A stretch of 64,000 nt of DNA from DATAGF01 sp963819845 (lineage in GTDB: Bacteria; Actinomycetota; Thermoleophilia; Miltoncostaeales; Miltoncostaeaceae), in contig CAWFXQ010000016.1 in NCBI GenBank assembly GCA_963819845.1, positions 1 through 64,000 on the forward strand. The letters are read 5' to 3'. Position numbers and translations under genes: made by a program. Shown here piece by piece: positions 35,008-44,644 of this stretch. How positions within the stretch are numbered: the stretch's first letter is position 1; each line of letters begins with the position of its first letter. Below the pieces are notes generated by a model. It ran no database searches. It was not told where the DNA came from and saw only the letters and a list, made by a program, of their open reading frames with translations.

Positions 35008-35708
35008 TCAACCGCGCGTCGGACGCCCACCCGGCGCCGCTCGCGGGGACGACCTCGAAGAGGGGCCGCGGAAGACCGCCATCGCCTCGTCCGGCGGCAG
35101 CAGGACCACCCTGCTGTGAAGCTCGTAGCGCCCGTCGCCCGGCATCGGGAAGACCTGGCGGCTGGAGTAGTACGTTCCCCCGTGCGCAGACCGTCCTCGG
35201 TGGAGGCGATGAACTGGGCCACTCCGCTCTCGATGTCAACGGAGTAGGTCTCGACGCGGTACCGCGCCGCCGACTCGGCGAGCTTTCGCGCCGCAGGGCC
35301 GGCGACACGGAACCGCACCTCGGTCGCCAGGGTGCCCGGCTCGCCCGGGAGGCTCTCCGTGACGTCCACCCCGACGATCTTCAACGGAGCCCCCCGCCCG
35401 GTCGTGGAGCCTCCTCCCGAATGCTCCCGCGCCCCGCCGGCGGAGGCCCGCGCGGCCCTGGCCCGGCCGGTCGGAAGCTTCGCCTGCCTGGTGATCCACG
35501 CCGTCCAGTCGCCGGGCTGCGTACCGTCGATCAGGACCTCCTCATGCGACTCCTCGTGGTGGATCTGGGTGCGCCACTCGACGCCCGCCGCCGCTGACCG
35601 GCGGAGGAAGAACAGGGAGAAGCCCGCCTGCTGGTCCCATCGCGTCTCGGCCACGGCCGTGGCCTCCGCGCGGTCGCCGCCGTCGGGGCCGCTCTTCTTG
35701 GCCGGCAT
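35008..35708 (-). CDS. Uncharacterised protein (one frameshift)
   Basis: An approximately 233-residue protein: RWDQQAGFSLFFLRRSAAAG, VEWRTQIHHEESHEEVLIDG, GDWTAWITRQAKLP, then KIVGVDVTESLPGEPGTLAT and, after adding one G near 35185, YYSSRQVFPMPGDGRYELHS and VVLLPPDEAMAVFRGP. No known domain recognised. It is the last gene of the minus-strand run 37985-35008 (gaps 77 and 43 bp), downstream of a SARP-type promoter. Confidence 0.65.
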
Positions 35709-35751
35709 GGTTCGGTCCTCCTGTGTCGGGGTCTCGCCGTCCGGGCCCGGG

Positions 35752-37033
35752 TCATTCGAGCTGGTAGTCGCCCCGCGTGACGACGACCGGAAAGCCCTGG
35801 ACCTCGTCGGGAAACCCGGCGCTCGATTCCGGAGGGCGCCTCAAGTGGATGCGGAGCGTGAGCCCGCCCGTCGCCTCGGCGCCCTCCTCTCGGCGACCGA
35901 CGTCGATCAGCGCGACGTCCGGGTGCCGCCCGTAGCGGGCCTCGAGCTCGGCCAGGGCTCGGCGCGCCCGGGAGTGGAGCTCGGACTCGCCCGCCGCTGG
36001 AGATCCCCGGCCACGTAGGTCGGCGCCAGGTCCACGGCGAGCGCGTCGAGCACCGGGCCGATCGCCATCGCCAGGGCGCGCCGGGGTGCCGCGTCGCCGG
36101 CGAAGTGCAGACCGACGGCGCGGCGCGTGGAGTGCTCCAGCCACATCGCTCCGGAGTCACCGGGGGCGCTCGGGCGCGACCCTTCCGCCCCGGCCTCGAT
36201 CGTCCAGACCTGGCGCACCGTCCGGGACAGGCCGTCGTGGTAGAGGAACGCCCGTCCGGGATCACGGTGGTCACGGTGCCGGTCGTCACCCCCGTCGCCA
36301 GCCCGGACTTCACGACGCGCATCGCGGCCTCCGGCTCGCGCCGCCCCGTGACCGGCCCGATCCCCAGCTGCTCGTTGACCAGGCTCCGCCCGCCGGGCAC
36401 GAGCTCGGCGACCGCGGCGTCCAGGAATGACCCCCACGCGTCCCGGCCGAAACGTGCGACCTCCCCTGCCGGGCCGGCCGGCCGGGCCGGCTGGCAGATC
36501 GGCGTCCCCGGGGGGACCCACCAGCGTCCGGCGAGCACGTGCCAGTTCGAGAGGATCATCTCGGCACCAGAGCGGCGGCTGCGGACCTTGCCGCCCAGGG
36601 TGCCGGCGGCGCCGATCCAGCTGTTCGCGATCCCGATGCCACAGGGCATCGGATCGAACGCAGCGCCTCGCGGACGGACCGCCGCCGGCCTCGTCGGGAG
36701 CCCCGCCCGCGCCGGGGCCACCGCCTGGGGCCGGTAGTCGCCCAAGGGCATGTCCACGGGCAGTCCCGACAGCCGCTCGAGCTCGCGCAGTCTCCCCTCG
36801 TCGATGTAGAGCCCGCGGGTCGTCCGCTCGAGGGCCTCGAGTTCCGCGCCGCGGGGCTTGGTCCGGACGTGGATCCGCACGCACGGCTCGTCCGTGATCT
36901 CGAACGAACGGCGATCGCGGATGCGGAAGCCGACGTCGATCAGCGAGATCCGCGGATTGGCCAGCTGAAGGCTGGTCGCGTGGGCGAGGGCCCGCCGGGC
37001 CGCTGCCACCGAGCGGTCGTCAAGGGGCGCCAT
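35752..37033 (-). CDS. Trypsin-like serine protease flanked by repeated domains (two frameshifts)
   Basis: Frame-corrected (slips near 36253 and 35997), about 427 residues. The central chymotrypsin-fold domain has GIGIANSWIGAAGTLGGKVR, the catalytic His in MILSNWHVLAG and Ser in SAPGDSGAMWLEHS, with a FLDAAVAEL segment supplying a likely Asp. A small alpha/beta domain occurs before it (ISLIDVGFRIR, VRIHVRTKP, VDMPLGDYRP) and again after it (DVALIDVGRR, LRIHLRRPP, VVVTRGDYQLE). No signal peptide is evident. Middle gene of the SARP-linked operon. Confidence 0.75.
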
Positions 37034-37110
37034 CGGCGTCTCCCATCGTCATGCCGGCCCGGCGGGCGCGTCCCTGCGCTCGGCCGGGCCGGGCGGGCAT
37101 GGCGGTCGGC

Positions 37111-37985
37111 TCAGCTGTAGACCAGGAAGCGGGCCGGGATGTCGAGCTGCCAGAGGGGTGGCACGAACCCCAGGAACGGCGGGACGCCGAAGGGCGGCAG
37201 CGGCGGCGGGAAGATCGCCGGGTCGGTGTCAGGGTCGAAGATCCAGGTGGTGTAGCCGGCGAACGGCAGCACTGCGCCCACGACCCCGGGCCCGGTCGTG
37301 TCGGCGGTGAGGAAGGCCTCGTAGAGGTGGGGCTCCCCCTGCGGCGGCGCCGGGAACGGGCCAGGAAGATGGCCGCGCTGTTGAGGTTGCCGAACCCGAG
37401 CGGCGCAAAGTTGACCGGCGGCGGCCCGGGCACGTTCTGGACCGTGGTGAAGTTCATCAGGTCCAGCCTCATGCGCATCTCGTACGGCGACATGAGCGTC
37501 GCGGCCGAGGGGGCAGGGCACGCCCAGTTCATGCAGGCCGGGTTCCGCCAGAGCGTCGCGATCACGAACGCCGGCTCGCCGACCCTGATGATCTTGTGCG
37601 GCAGGAACGGGCCGCCCGCTCCGCCGAGGGGCTGGAACGGGCCGTACAGGAGCAGGTTCCAGTATGGGTAGAGGGGGAACACGGGTCCGATCGGCTCCGC
37701 GGCTTCGATCTCGGGGCGTCTCCGCGCCAGCTCGTAGGCGCGCTCGAGGTACTGCTCGGTGCGTGCCTGCAGCCGCGCCTCGACGTAGCCGCGGATCACC
37801 TCGGCCTGCTCCTCGACCTCCTCGGGCGCGTACTGGCGGGCGGCCACCTCCGCCGCTTCGGAGAGCGTTCCCGTCGGAGCTTCCGCGACCTCGCGGTGGA
37901 AGGTGACCGGGGCCTCGCGCTCGGCCGCAGCGGAGCCGTTGCCCGCCTCGGCCGCGGCGCCCCGGCGCCGTGTCTGGGTAGCCAT
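37111..37985 (-). CDS. Uncharacterised protein, first gene of SARP-linked operon (one frameshift)
   Basis: An approximately 290-residue protein. N-terminal helical part (REVAEAPTGTLSEAAEVAAR, VIRGYVEARLQARTEQYLER) then a beta-rich part: PYWNLLLYGPFQPLGGAGGP, HKIIRVGEPAFVIATLWRNP, YEMRMRLDLMNFTTVQNVPG; after adding one G near 37362 it continues GPFPAPPQGEPHLYEAFLTA and ends WQLDIPARFLVYS. GGGGATTTC precedes the ATG at 37985. A SARP-type promoter lies 58 bp upstream. No family recognised. Confidence 0.7.
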
Positions 37986-38040
37986 GAAATCCCCTTTCCG
38001 GACGCCCGGCCTGCTGCCGGGCGTGAGGTTCCCCGGCCTT

Positions 38041-38079
38041 CTAGGCGCCGTGTCTCATCGAACTCTCAGCCGGCGCTCA
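38041..38079 (-). promoter_or_regulatory. SARP-type promoter, copy C
   Basis: On the minus strand TGAG occurs at 38079, 38068 and 38057, exactly 11 bp apart, and 14 bp later TAGAAG (from 38043) takes the -10 place. The ATG of the target gene lies 58 bp after it. The SARP gene at 38130-39491 ends 51 bp upstream on the same strand. Confidence 0.6.
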
Positions 38080-38129
38080 CCGTGCGCGGGCGGGGGGATT
38101 GAGCGGAGGGCCGCGCGTCCGGGCCGGGA

Positions 38130-39491
38130 CTACTCCCCGACCCGGACCTGCCGGAGCGCCGGGCGGTGGATGAGCCGGTCGTGGAGCGCGATGGTCTCCG
38201 GGCTGGGGCTCATCGCGAAGTCCTCCCGCAGAGCCTCGGCGCACACGAGGTACTGGCGCGACGCGAGGTGGGGCTGGCCCTGGGCCGCGTAGCACCGCAT
38301 GAGACGCCGGTGGGCCTCCTCGTCGCAGCGGTCGACCATGAGGGCCTTCTGGCTCATCGCGGCCGCGGCGCCCAGGTGGTCGCGGTTAACGTAGTGCTCC
38401 GCGAGCCGTCCGGCCAGCTCCCGGTAGACGCCCTTGAGCCGCTCCCGTTCGACCGAGACCCAGTCCTCGTAGAGGCACTCCTCGAGCAGGGGGCCCCGGT
38501 AGAGGCCCTCCGCCCTCGCGTACTCGGCCATCGCCTCGGCGTGGCGCCCCAGCTCCTCGAGCCGCCGTCCGGCGGCCACCCGTTCGTCGAACTCCTCCGC
38601 GTCGATCCAGATCTCGACCTCCGGGTTCAGCAGGTAGCACTCGTCCTCGAAGAGGACGTAGCGGCTGTCGGGTCGGTGGGCCCGGAGCGTATGACGGAGC
38701 GAATAGATCGCCTGGTGGAGGTTGCGGCGGCTCGCCTCGGCGCTGTGCCCGGCCCAGAAGAGCTCGAAGAGCACGTCCTTGGGCACCCTGTGACGGCGGT
38801 GGAGGAGGAGGTACTTGAAGACCGACTGCGCCTTCTGGCCGGACCAGCCCTCCACCAGCTGCTCTCCCTGGAAGACCTCGAAGCGACCGAGGCAATAGAC
38901 GATCATCGCCCGGTCCGGGTCGCGCGCCGCCGCCCGGGGCGCGCCCGGCGCGGCCGCAGGGTCCGCCCCTGGACCGGCCTTCTCGCCGCCTGCGCGTATG
39001 AGGCGATCGAGCTCGCTGCGGAAGAGCGCCTGCAGCCGTCTCCATCCCCCGGCGCCGGGGCTGGGCTGCTCGCCGGCCCTTTCCGCGGCCTGATCGAGTG
39101 CGGGCGACGGGGGGCCGCGTGGCTCGCACTCGACGTCACCGGCCGCCGCCGGGTACGCCAGGGACTCGAGGACACGGCCGATGTCGTGGCGCAGATGCCT
39201 CTCACGAGCGACGGCCGCCGCCCGAGCCCGCTCCTGACGCTCGATCTCGGCACAGCAATCCACGCAGGCCGCGCACAGCGTGCGCAGCGCGGACAGGATC
39301 GGCGCCACGGCGGCGTGGTGCTCCAGCACCGCGCGCGACTCGAGGGTCTCGAGCCGTTGCGCGAGGCTCAGGTAGAGGTCTTGGGACGGCGGCCGCGCGG
39401 CCGCGCGGCCCGTGGACCCCGGCCCAGGCGCGCGCCCGCCTTGACGATTCCCACCGTCGGCCGGAAGCCGATGCCACGGGGTCACATCCAT
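38130..39491 (-). CDS. SARP/BTAD-family transcriptional regulator
   Basis: A 453-residue regulator. Residues 1-190 are a helical N-terminal extension with a Cys cluster (LRTLCAACVDCCAEIERQER). Then a winged helix (IVYCLGRFEVFQGEQLVEGW, KAQSVFKYLLLHRRHRVPKD, LFELFWAGHSAEASRRNLHQ, AIYSLRHTLRAHRPDS) and a BTAD domain (DAEEFDERVAAGRRLEELGR, EGLYRGPLLEECLYEDWVSV, KALMVDRCDEEAHRRLMRCY). It lies just upstream of the operon 37985-35008 and probably activates it. The CxxCxxxCC stretch could bind metal and act as a sensor (inference). Confidence 0.85.
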   Translation of the reverse strand: MDVTPWHRLPADGGNRQGGRAPGPGSTGRAAARPPSQDLYLSLAQRLETLESRAVLEHHAAVAPILSALRTLCAACVDCCAEIERQERARAAAVARERHLRHDIGRVLESLAYPAAAGDVECEPRGPPSPALDQAAERAGEQPSPGAGGWRRLQALFRSELDRLIRAGGEKAGPGADPAAAPGAPRAAARDPDRAMIVYCLGRFEVFQGEQLVEGWSGQKAQSVFKYLLLHRRHRVPKDVLFELFWAGHSAEASRRNLHQAIYSLRHTLRAHRPDSRYVLFEDECYLLNPEVEIWIDAEEFDERVAAGRRLEELGRHAEAMAEYARAEGLYRGPLLEECLYEDWVSVERERLKGVYRELAGRLAEHYVNRDHLGAAAAMSQKALMVDRCDEEAHRRLMRCYAAQGQPHLASRQYLVCAEALREDFAMSPSPETIALHDRLIHRPALRQVRVGE

Positions 39492-39640
39492 GCGACGCCC
39501 ACCCGGTATCGGAGCCTGTCCGGACGTCCGAGATAGCGGACGCTCGTGCTTCCGCCACTGGTTCGTCCGAGACGATCCTCTCTCACCCGGCAGGGGCGGT
39601 CAAACCGGGACCGGACGCCGCCGGCCCGTCGAGAGCCGGC

Positions 39641-40097
39641 TCAGCCGGCGATCAGCCCAGTCACGTACATGATCGCGATGCCGGCGAGGAAGCCGCCGAC
39701 GACCCACCCCGAAGCCAGGCCGCCGGGGGCGCGCCGGGCGATGTAGCGGCCGACCTCCACCACGACCTGCAGCGCGGCGCCGACCGCGATCGAGAAGAAG
39801 ACGACGGCCAGCACCTCGTTGGTCAGGAAGCCGCCGATCCAGGCGCCCAGGATCGCCGGCGCACCCGCGATCAGCGCCAGGGCGGCCAGCCGCCAGGGGC
39901 TCACGCTCCGGCCCTCGGCAAGCGGGGCGGCGATGCCGAGGCCCTCGGTGACGTTGTGGACCATGAAGCCCACGATCAGGAAGGTCCCCAGGGCAAGCTC
40001 CCCGACGGCGAAGGAGGAGCCGATCGCCAGGCCCTCCCCGAGGTTGTGCAGGCCGATCCCCACGGCGACCATCGTCGCCAGCGCGAGGCCCAGGGGC
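39641..40097 (-). pseudogene. 3' fragment of ZIP transporter gene (duplicate)
   Basis: Matches the 3' end of the intact ZIP gene (45832-46281) with no indels; four differences were seen, all at third codon positions and silent. It begins exactly at the ZIP stop codon and is cut off upstream at CGCGAGGCC (40082-40090), where M23 sequence of opposite orientation starts. The 5' two thirds of the gene are absent, so it cannot make a transporter. Confidence 0.85.
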
Positions 40098-40507
40098 TGC
40101 CCCCGGCGCCGAGCGGCAGCGTCGCGACGGGGCCGCCCTCGTCGGCCGGGCTGATCTGGCCGGTCAGCGGCCCGATCACGTCCGGCTTCGGCCCGCGCTG
40201 GGGGCGGATGCACGAGGGCCTCGACATCGCGGGATCCAGCGGCACCCCGATCGGCGCCGCGGCGACCGGCACCGTCATCTCGGCCGGCTGGAGCGGCGGC
40301 TACGGCCAGCTCGTGGTCCTCGACCACGGCAACGGCCTCAGCACCGCGTACGCCCACCTCTCGAGCATCTCGGTCGCCCCCGGCCAGACCGTCCCCCAGG
40401 GCTCGGCCGTCGGCGGCATGGGCACCACCGGGAACTCCACCGGCGTCCACCTGCACTTCGAGGTGCGGGTGAACGGCGCGGCGACCAACCCGCTGGGCTA
40501 CCTGTAG
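40082..40507 (+). pseudogene. 3' fragment of M23 peptidase gene (duplicate)
   Basis: Encodes only the M23 domain (GLIWPVSGPITSGFGPRWGR, HEGLDIAGSSGTP, GVHLHFEVRVNG) and the stop of the gene at 33670-34971. No signal peptide or coiled coil precedes it, and its frame runs upstream into antisense ZIP sequence, so it is not a functional exported enzyme. Joined to the ZIP fragment at the shared 9-mer CGCGAGGCC. Confidence 0.85.
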
Positions 40508-40511
40508 GGCC

Positions 40512-40844
40512 TCACTCCTTCCGCACCAGGATCTCCTGCGACCAGGTGAAGGTCTCGAAGGCGGGCGAGGGCAGCTCGCGGAACACCACGCCCACGCCCG
40601 CGGCGATCGCCGCCCCCTCCCGCAGCTCGGGGGCGGGCGAGGTTCCCGTCCAGTCGCCCGGCCCGCCCTCGAGGGCGTGGCCGCGGACCAGCACCGGGCC
40701 CTGCATGATCGCGTAGTGGAACTGGGCGTGGGGGTGCTCGACGACCCCGGCCGTCAACTGGCCGGGGTCGTAGGTCCCGGTCACCGCCAGCAGGGTCGAG
40801 CCGCTGAGGATCCTCGCCTCCGAGAACTGGGCAAAGGGCATCAT
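40512..40844 (-). CDS. Uncharacterised beta-rich protein
   Basis: A 110-residue protein: AQFSEARILSGSTLLAVTGT, FHYAIMQGPVLVRGHALEGG, GDWTGTSPAPELREGAAIAA, AFETFTWSQEILVRKE. ATG overlaps the stop of the large regulator gene (ATGA at 40841-40844), so the two are coupled. Mostly beta strands, no signal peptide. Its WTGT-type core is faintly reminiscent of the paralogs at 20734 and 48236, but I cannot establish homology. Confidence 0.6.
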   Translation of the reverse strand: MMPFAQFSEARILSGSTLLAVTGTYDPGQLTAGVVEHPHAQFHYAIMQGPVLVRGHALEGGPGDWTGTSPAPELREGAAIAAGVGVVFRELPSPAFETFTWSQEILVRKE

Positions 40845-43800
40845 GCACCTCCGTCGTCAGGGGTTTCGGTCGCCGCCGAGGCGACCGGGCGCCAGGTCCG
40901 CGCCCGCTCGGCACGGGCGACGCATCCCTTGCGATCGAGCAGCTCGAAGGCCCGGGAAACCGCCGCACCGGCCTCATCGGCCCGCCCGCCGCGGCCATGT
41001 ACCTCCGCGAGGTCGAGGAAGGCGGCGGCGCGCGTCGTGAGAATGTCCGTCCGCTCGGCGAGCTCCACCGCCTCCGCGGCGAGGGCGCGCGCACGCGCGT
41101 CGTCCCCGCGCCGGGCGAGCACCCGCGCGTGCGTGCCCCGCCAGATGATCTGCGTCGGGAGGTCCTCCGGGGCGGCGGTCCGCTCGCTCTCGCGGCAGAG
41201 GCGGTCGGCCTCCTCGTCGCGCCCCTGCTCCAGGACCGCTTGCGCGAGCAGCGCGGCGGTGGTGGCCAACAGCGCCCGCTCGCCCATCGCGCCAAGGCGT
41301 TCGTAGCCGGCCCGCAATCCCGCCTCGGCCGCCTCGGGGCGGCCGGCGAGCATCTCGACGAGCGCCTCGTTGTGTGACACCGCGGCCGTCAGCGTCCCGA
41401 GCTCGCGCAGGATCGCGTTGCCCTCGCGCAGCAGGCGGCGCGCCTCGTCGAACTCGCCGAGCATCGCCCGCAGCGCCGCCAGCGGATGAAGCGTCGCCGC
41501 CACCGCGACGGGGCTGGCCGCGACCTCGCGCAGGATCCCTTCGCAGCGCGCGATGCCCTCGTCGACCGGCGTCGGCCCGAAGACGGCCGCCGTCGCCCGC
41601 CAGGTCAACACCTCGAACCGCTCGCGCTCGTCCCGTGTCGCGCCGGCGAGGTCGCCCGCGCGCCTCCACGCGGCGTCGGCGGCCGCGCAGCGCCCCTCGG
41701 TCCACTCGACCCACGCCAGCAGGCGCCACCCCCGGCACTGGCCCAGCGCGTCGCCGCGATCCGCCAACACCTCGAGCGCCGCCCGCGCGTCGCGGCGCGC
41801 TGCCGCGAGCCCGATGCTCGACTCGGCGCCGAGCCGCACGAGCCACCGCTCCAGCCGTGCGCGCGCCTCGAGCCCGGAGTCGCCCAGCGCCGCCGCACGG
41901 GCCGTCGCCTCCTCCAGCGTGCGGTCCGCGTCCGCCAGCCTGCCGGCCTCCAGGAGTGCCGCTCCCAGCTCGGGCAGCAGGGCCGCGCGCGACGGGTCGT
42001 CGTCCGGCAGCAGGGCGGCGGCGCGCTCCATCAGCCGCGCCCCGGCCGGCGCCATGCCGCGGACGAGGGCGGCGCGCGCGGCCGCCTCCAGCCGCTCGGC
42101 CCCGCGGGCGCCGATGCGACGCTCGCGCTCGCCGGCGGTCCCCAGCTCGGCGCGGTGCAGGCAGGCCTGCTCCAGGTGATGCCCGATGATCTCGTCGAGG
42201 GCGCCGGGCCGCGCCTCGAGCCAGTCGGCCATGCGCTCGTGGAGGTCGGCCCGCAGGGATTTGGGGGTCCCCTCATAGGCGACGTCGCGGATGAGCGCGT
42301 GGGCGAAGCGGAAGGCGTCCTCGCCGGGGAACTCGGCTCGGTCGGGCTCGACGAGCTGTGCCCGCAGCAGCGTCAGGAGCGCCGCCCGCAGGCCGTCGCG
42401 CTCGTCGTCGGGTAGGAGCTCGCGCACGGCGCCGGCGTGGAACGTGCGGCCCTCGACCGCCGCCCGCGCGAGGGCGCTGCGCTCGCCCGGCGGGAGCCGG
42501 TCGATGCGCCCCGCCAGCACCGCGTGGAGGCTCGGTGGGAGGGCCGTGCCGTCGCCGTCGCCCTCGACGTCGGCGGCGACGAGCTGCTCCAGGAAGAGCG
42601 GGTTGCCCTCGGCGCGGGCGACGATGCCCGCCGCACGCCCGCCGGCGTCTCCCGCGCGGGCGGCCACGAGCGCCTCGGCGTCGGAGTCCGAGAGCGGCCC
42701 GAGGTGGACGATCGACCGCCGGGGCCCGCCCGCCGACCAGGAAGGGACGGCCTCCAGGAGCTCGGGCCGGGCCAGGCAGACGAGCAGGATCGGGGCGCCG
42801 CTCGAGAACGCGGCCACGTACTCGACGAGGTCCAGGAGCGTCGGCGGGGCCCAGTGCGCGTCCTCGATCACGACCACCAGGGGGCGCTCGCGCGCGGCGG
42901 CCTCGAGCAGCCGCCGCATCGCCCAGGAGGTCTCCTCCTCGGTCGCCGGCTCGTCGGACGCGCCGATCGCCCCCGTCACCAGGCGCGCGACCGCCGCGCC
43001 CCGGTCGTCGCCCCGCACCAGCCCGGCCACGGCCTCGGGGTCCTCACCCCCCAGCCCGCGCACGATGTCGGCGAGCGGCCGGTAGGCGAGCCCGTCGCCG
43101 TAGGGAGGGCAGCGGCCCACCGCGACCGTCGCCCGGTCGGCGAGCCCGGCCGCGAACTCGTGGGCCAGGCGCGACTTGCCGAGGCCCGCGGCGCCCACGA
43201 CCGTCGCGAGGTGGCAGGTCGCGCTCGCGGCGGCGGCGTCGAGGGCCTCGCGCAGCGCGGCGAGCTCGCGCTCGCGCCCCAGGAAGGGCCCGGTGTGCGG
43301 GCGCTCCTCGGCGCCGGCGCGCACGCCTCGAAGGCGCCACGCGCCCGCGGCCGAGCCGGCCGGCTCGACGTCGACGCCGCGCTCGAGCAGGGCCGCGGCG
43401 CCGCCGGCGACGAGGATCTCGCCGTCGCCGGCGGCCTGTGAGAGCCGGTCGGCCAGGAGCACCGCCTCGCCCGTCGCGGCGCTCCCGCGACGGCGGTCGC
43501 TCGCGACGAAGACCTGGCCCGCCTCGATGCCGATCCGCAGGCCGGCGCCGGCCGCCAGCGCCGCGTCGCGCATTTCGAGCGCCGCCCGCGCGGCGCGCAG
43601 GGGGTCGTCCTCGCGCGCCTCGGCGAGCCCGAAGATCGCGACGACGCCGTCGGCCAGGTCGCGTTCGACGGCCCCGCCGTGCCGCTCGAGCGCCTCCTCC
43701 CAGAGCTCCGCGCAGCGGTCCACCAGCGCGTGCAGCGCCTCCGGGTCGAGGCGCCGCGCCGGCGCGGATGAGTCGGCGACCCTCGCCACCAGGACCGTCA

Positions 43801-44623
43801 CGGGCCGGCGGGCGCTCGCCGGCGGGGGCGCCGGCGCGGCAGGGGCCGCGGGCGCAGAGGGCGCCGCGGGCGCCGGCCGCTCGGGCGCGTCGAGCTCCGG
43901 GGCCTGCTTGAGCATCAGCCGCTCCAGGCGCTGCAGCTCGGCGCTCGGCTCCAGGCCGAGCTCGTCGGCCAGGAGCGTCCTCGTGTCGCGGTAGGCGGCC
44001 AGCGCCTCGGCCTGCCGTCCCGAGCGGTAGAGGGCGAGCATCAGCTGGGCCCGCAGGCGCTCGCGGTATGGGTGGGCGCCGGCGAGCGCCTGGAGCTCGG
44101 CCACGAGCACCTCGTCACGGCCCAGGGCGAGGTCCGCCTCGACGCGCAGCTCGACGACGGCCAGGCGCAGCTCCTCGAGGCGCTCGGCCTCGGCCGCGGC
44201 GAGCGACTCGAGCACGACACCGTCCAGCGGTCGCCCGCGCCACAGCGCGAGCGCCTCGCGCAGGCGCTCGCCGGCGAGCGCGGGGTCGTCGCGCACGCGC
44301 GCGCGCCCCTCGGCGGCGAGCGCCTCGAAGCGCGCCGAGTCGAGGCGCTCGGGCTCGACGCGCACGAGGTAGCCGGCCGCGGTCGTGACGATCACCTCGG
44401 GCCCCAGCACCTTGCGCAGGCCGCTGACGTAGCCCTGGACCACCTTCGCCGCGCTCACGATCGGCGACGCACCCCAGATCTCGTCGATCAGCCGGGTCGC
44501 CGAGACGGCCTGGTTGGGGTGCAGCAGCAGCACCGCGAGCAGCGCCCGCTGCTTGGCCGCGCCGAGGTCGAGCGGCCGTCCCCCCGCCGTGACCTCAAGG
44601 GGTCCGAGGACGCGGAAATCCAT
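40841..44623 (-). CDS. Giant SARP regulator with cyclase-like, AAA ATPase and TPR domains
   Basis: 1260 residues. Winged helix 1-95 (FRVLGPLEVTAGGRPLDLGA, AKQRALLAVLLLHPNQAVSA, VQGYVSGLRKVLGPEVIVTT); BTAD 95-245 (ALALWRGRPLDGVV, LMLALYRSGRQAEALAAYRD); Ala/Pro linker; a class III nucleotidyl-cyclase-like domain at about 270-440 (VTVLVARVADSS, RDLADGVVAIFGLAEAREDD, GLRIGIEAGQVFVA); AAA ATPase with Walker A VVGAAGLGKSRLAHEF and Walker B LVVVIEDAHWAPP; then about 600 residues of TPR-like helices. AfsR/LuxR-type signal-integrating activator. The cyclase domain probably lacks catalysis. An 11-bp tandem repeat lies 22 bp upstream of its start. Confidence 0.88.
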   Translation of the reverse strand: MDFRVLGPLEVTAGGRPLDLGAAKQRALLAVLLLHPNQAVSATRLIDEIWGASPIVSAAKVVQGYVSGLRKVLGPEVIVTTAAGYLVRVEPERLDSARFEALAAEGRARVRDDPALAGERLREALALWRGRPLDGVVLESLAAAEAERLEELRLAVVELRVEADLALGRDEVLVAELQALAGAHPYRERLRAQLMLALYRSGRQAEALAAYRDTRTLLADELGLEPSAELQRLERLMLKQAPELDAPERPAPAAPSAPAAPAAPAPPPASARRPVTVLVARVADSSAPARRLDPEALHALVDRCAELWEEALERHGGAVERDLADGVVAIFGLAEAREDDPLRAARAALEMRDAALAAGAGLRIGIEAGQVFVASDRRRGSAATGEAVLLADRLSQAAGDGEILVAGGAAALLERGVDVEPAGSAAGAWRLRGVRAGAEERPHTGPFLGRERELAALREALDAAAASATCHLATVVGAAGLGKSRLAHEFAAGLADRATVAVGRCPPYGDGLAYRPLADIVRGLGGEDPEAVAGLVRGDDRGAAVARLVTGAIGASDEPATEEETSWAMRRLLEAAARERPLVVVIEDAHWAPPTLLDLVEYVAAFSSGAPILLVCLARPELLEAVPSWSAGGPRRSIVHLGPLSDSDAEALVAARAGDAGGRAAGIVARAEGNPLFLEQLVAADVEGDGDGTALPPSLHAVLAGRIDRLPPGERSALARAAVEGRTFHAGAVRELLPDDERDGLRAALLTLLRAQLVEPDRAEFPGEDAFRFAHALIRDVAYEGTPKSLRADLHERMADWLEARPGALDEIIGHHLEQACLHRAELGTAGERERRIGARGAERLEAAARAALVRGMAPAGARLMERAAALLPDDDPSRAALLPELGAALLEAGRLADADRTLEEATARAAALGDSGLEARARLERWLVRLGAESSIGLAAARRDARAALEVLADRGDALGQCRGWRLLAWVEWTEGRCAAADAAWRRAGDLAGATRDERERFEVLTWRATAAVFGPTPVDEGIARCEGILREVAASPVAVAATLHPLAALRAMLGEFDEARRLLREGNAILRELGTLTAAVSHNEALVEMLAGRPEAAEAGLRAGYERLGAMGERALLATTAALLAQAVLEQGRDEEADRLCRESERTAAPEDLPTQIIWRGTHARVLARRGDDARARALAAEAVELAERTDILTTRAAAFLDLAEVHGRGGRADEAGAAVSRAFELLDRKGCVARAERARTWRPVASAATETPDDGGA

Positions 44624-44644
44624 GTGGCTCCCCGGCTCCCGGGC

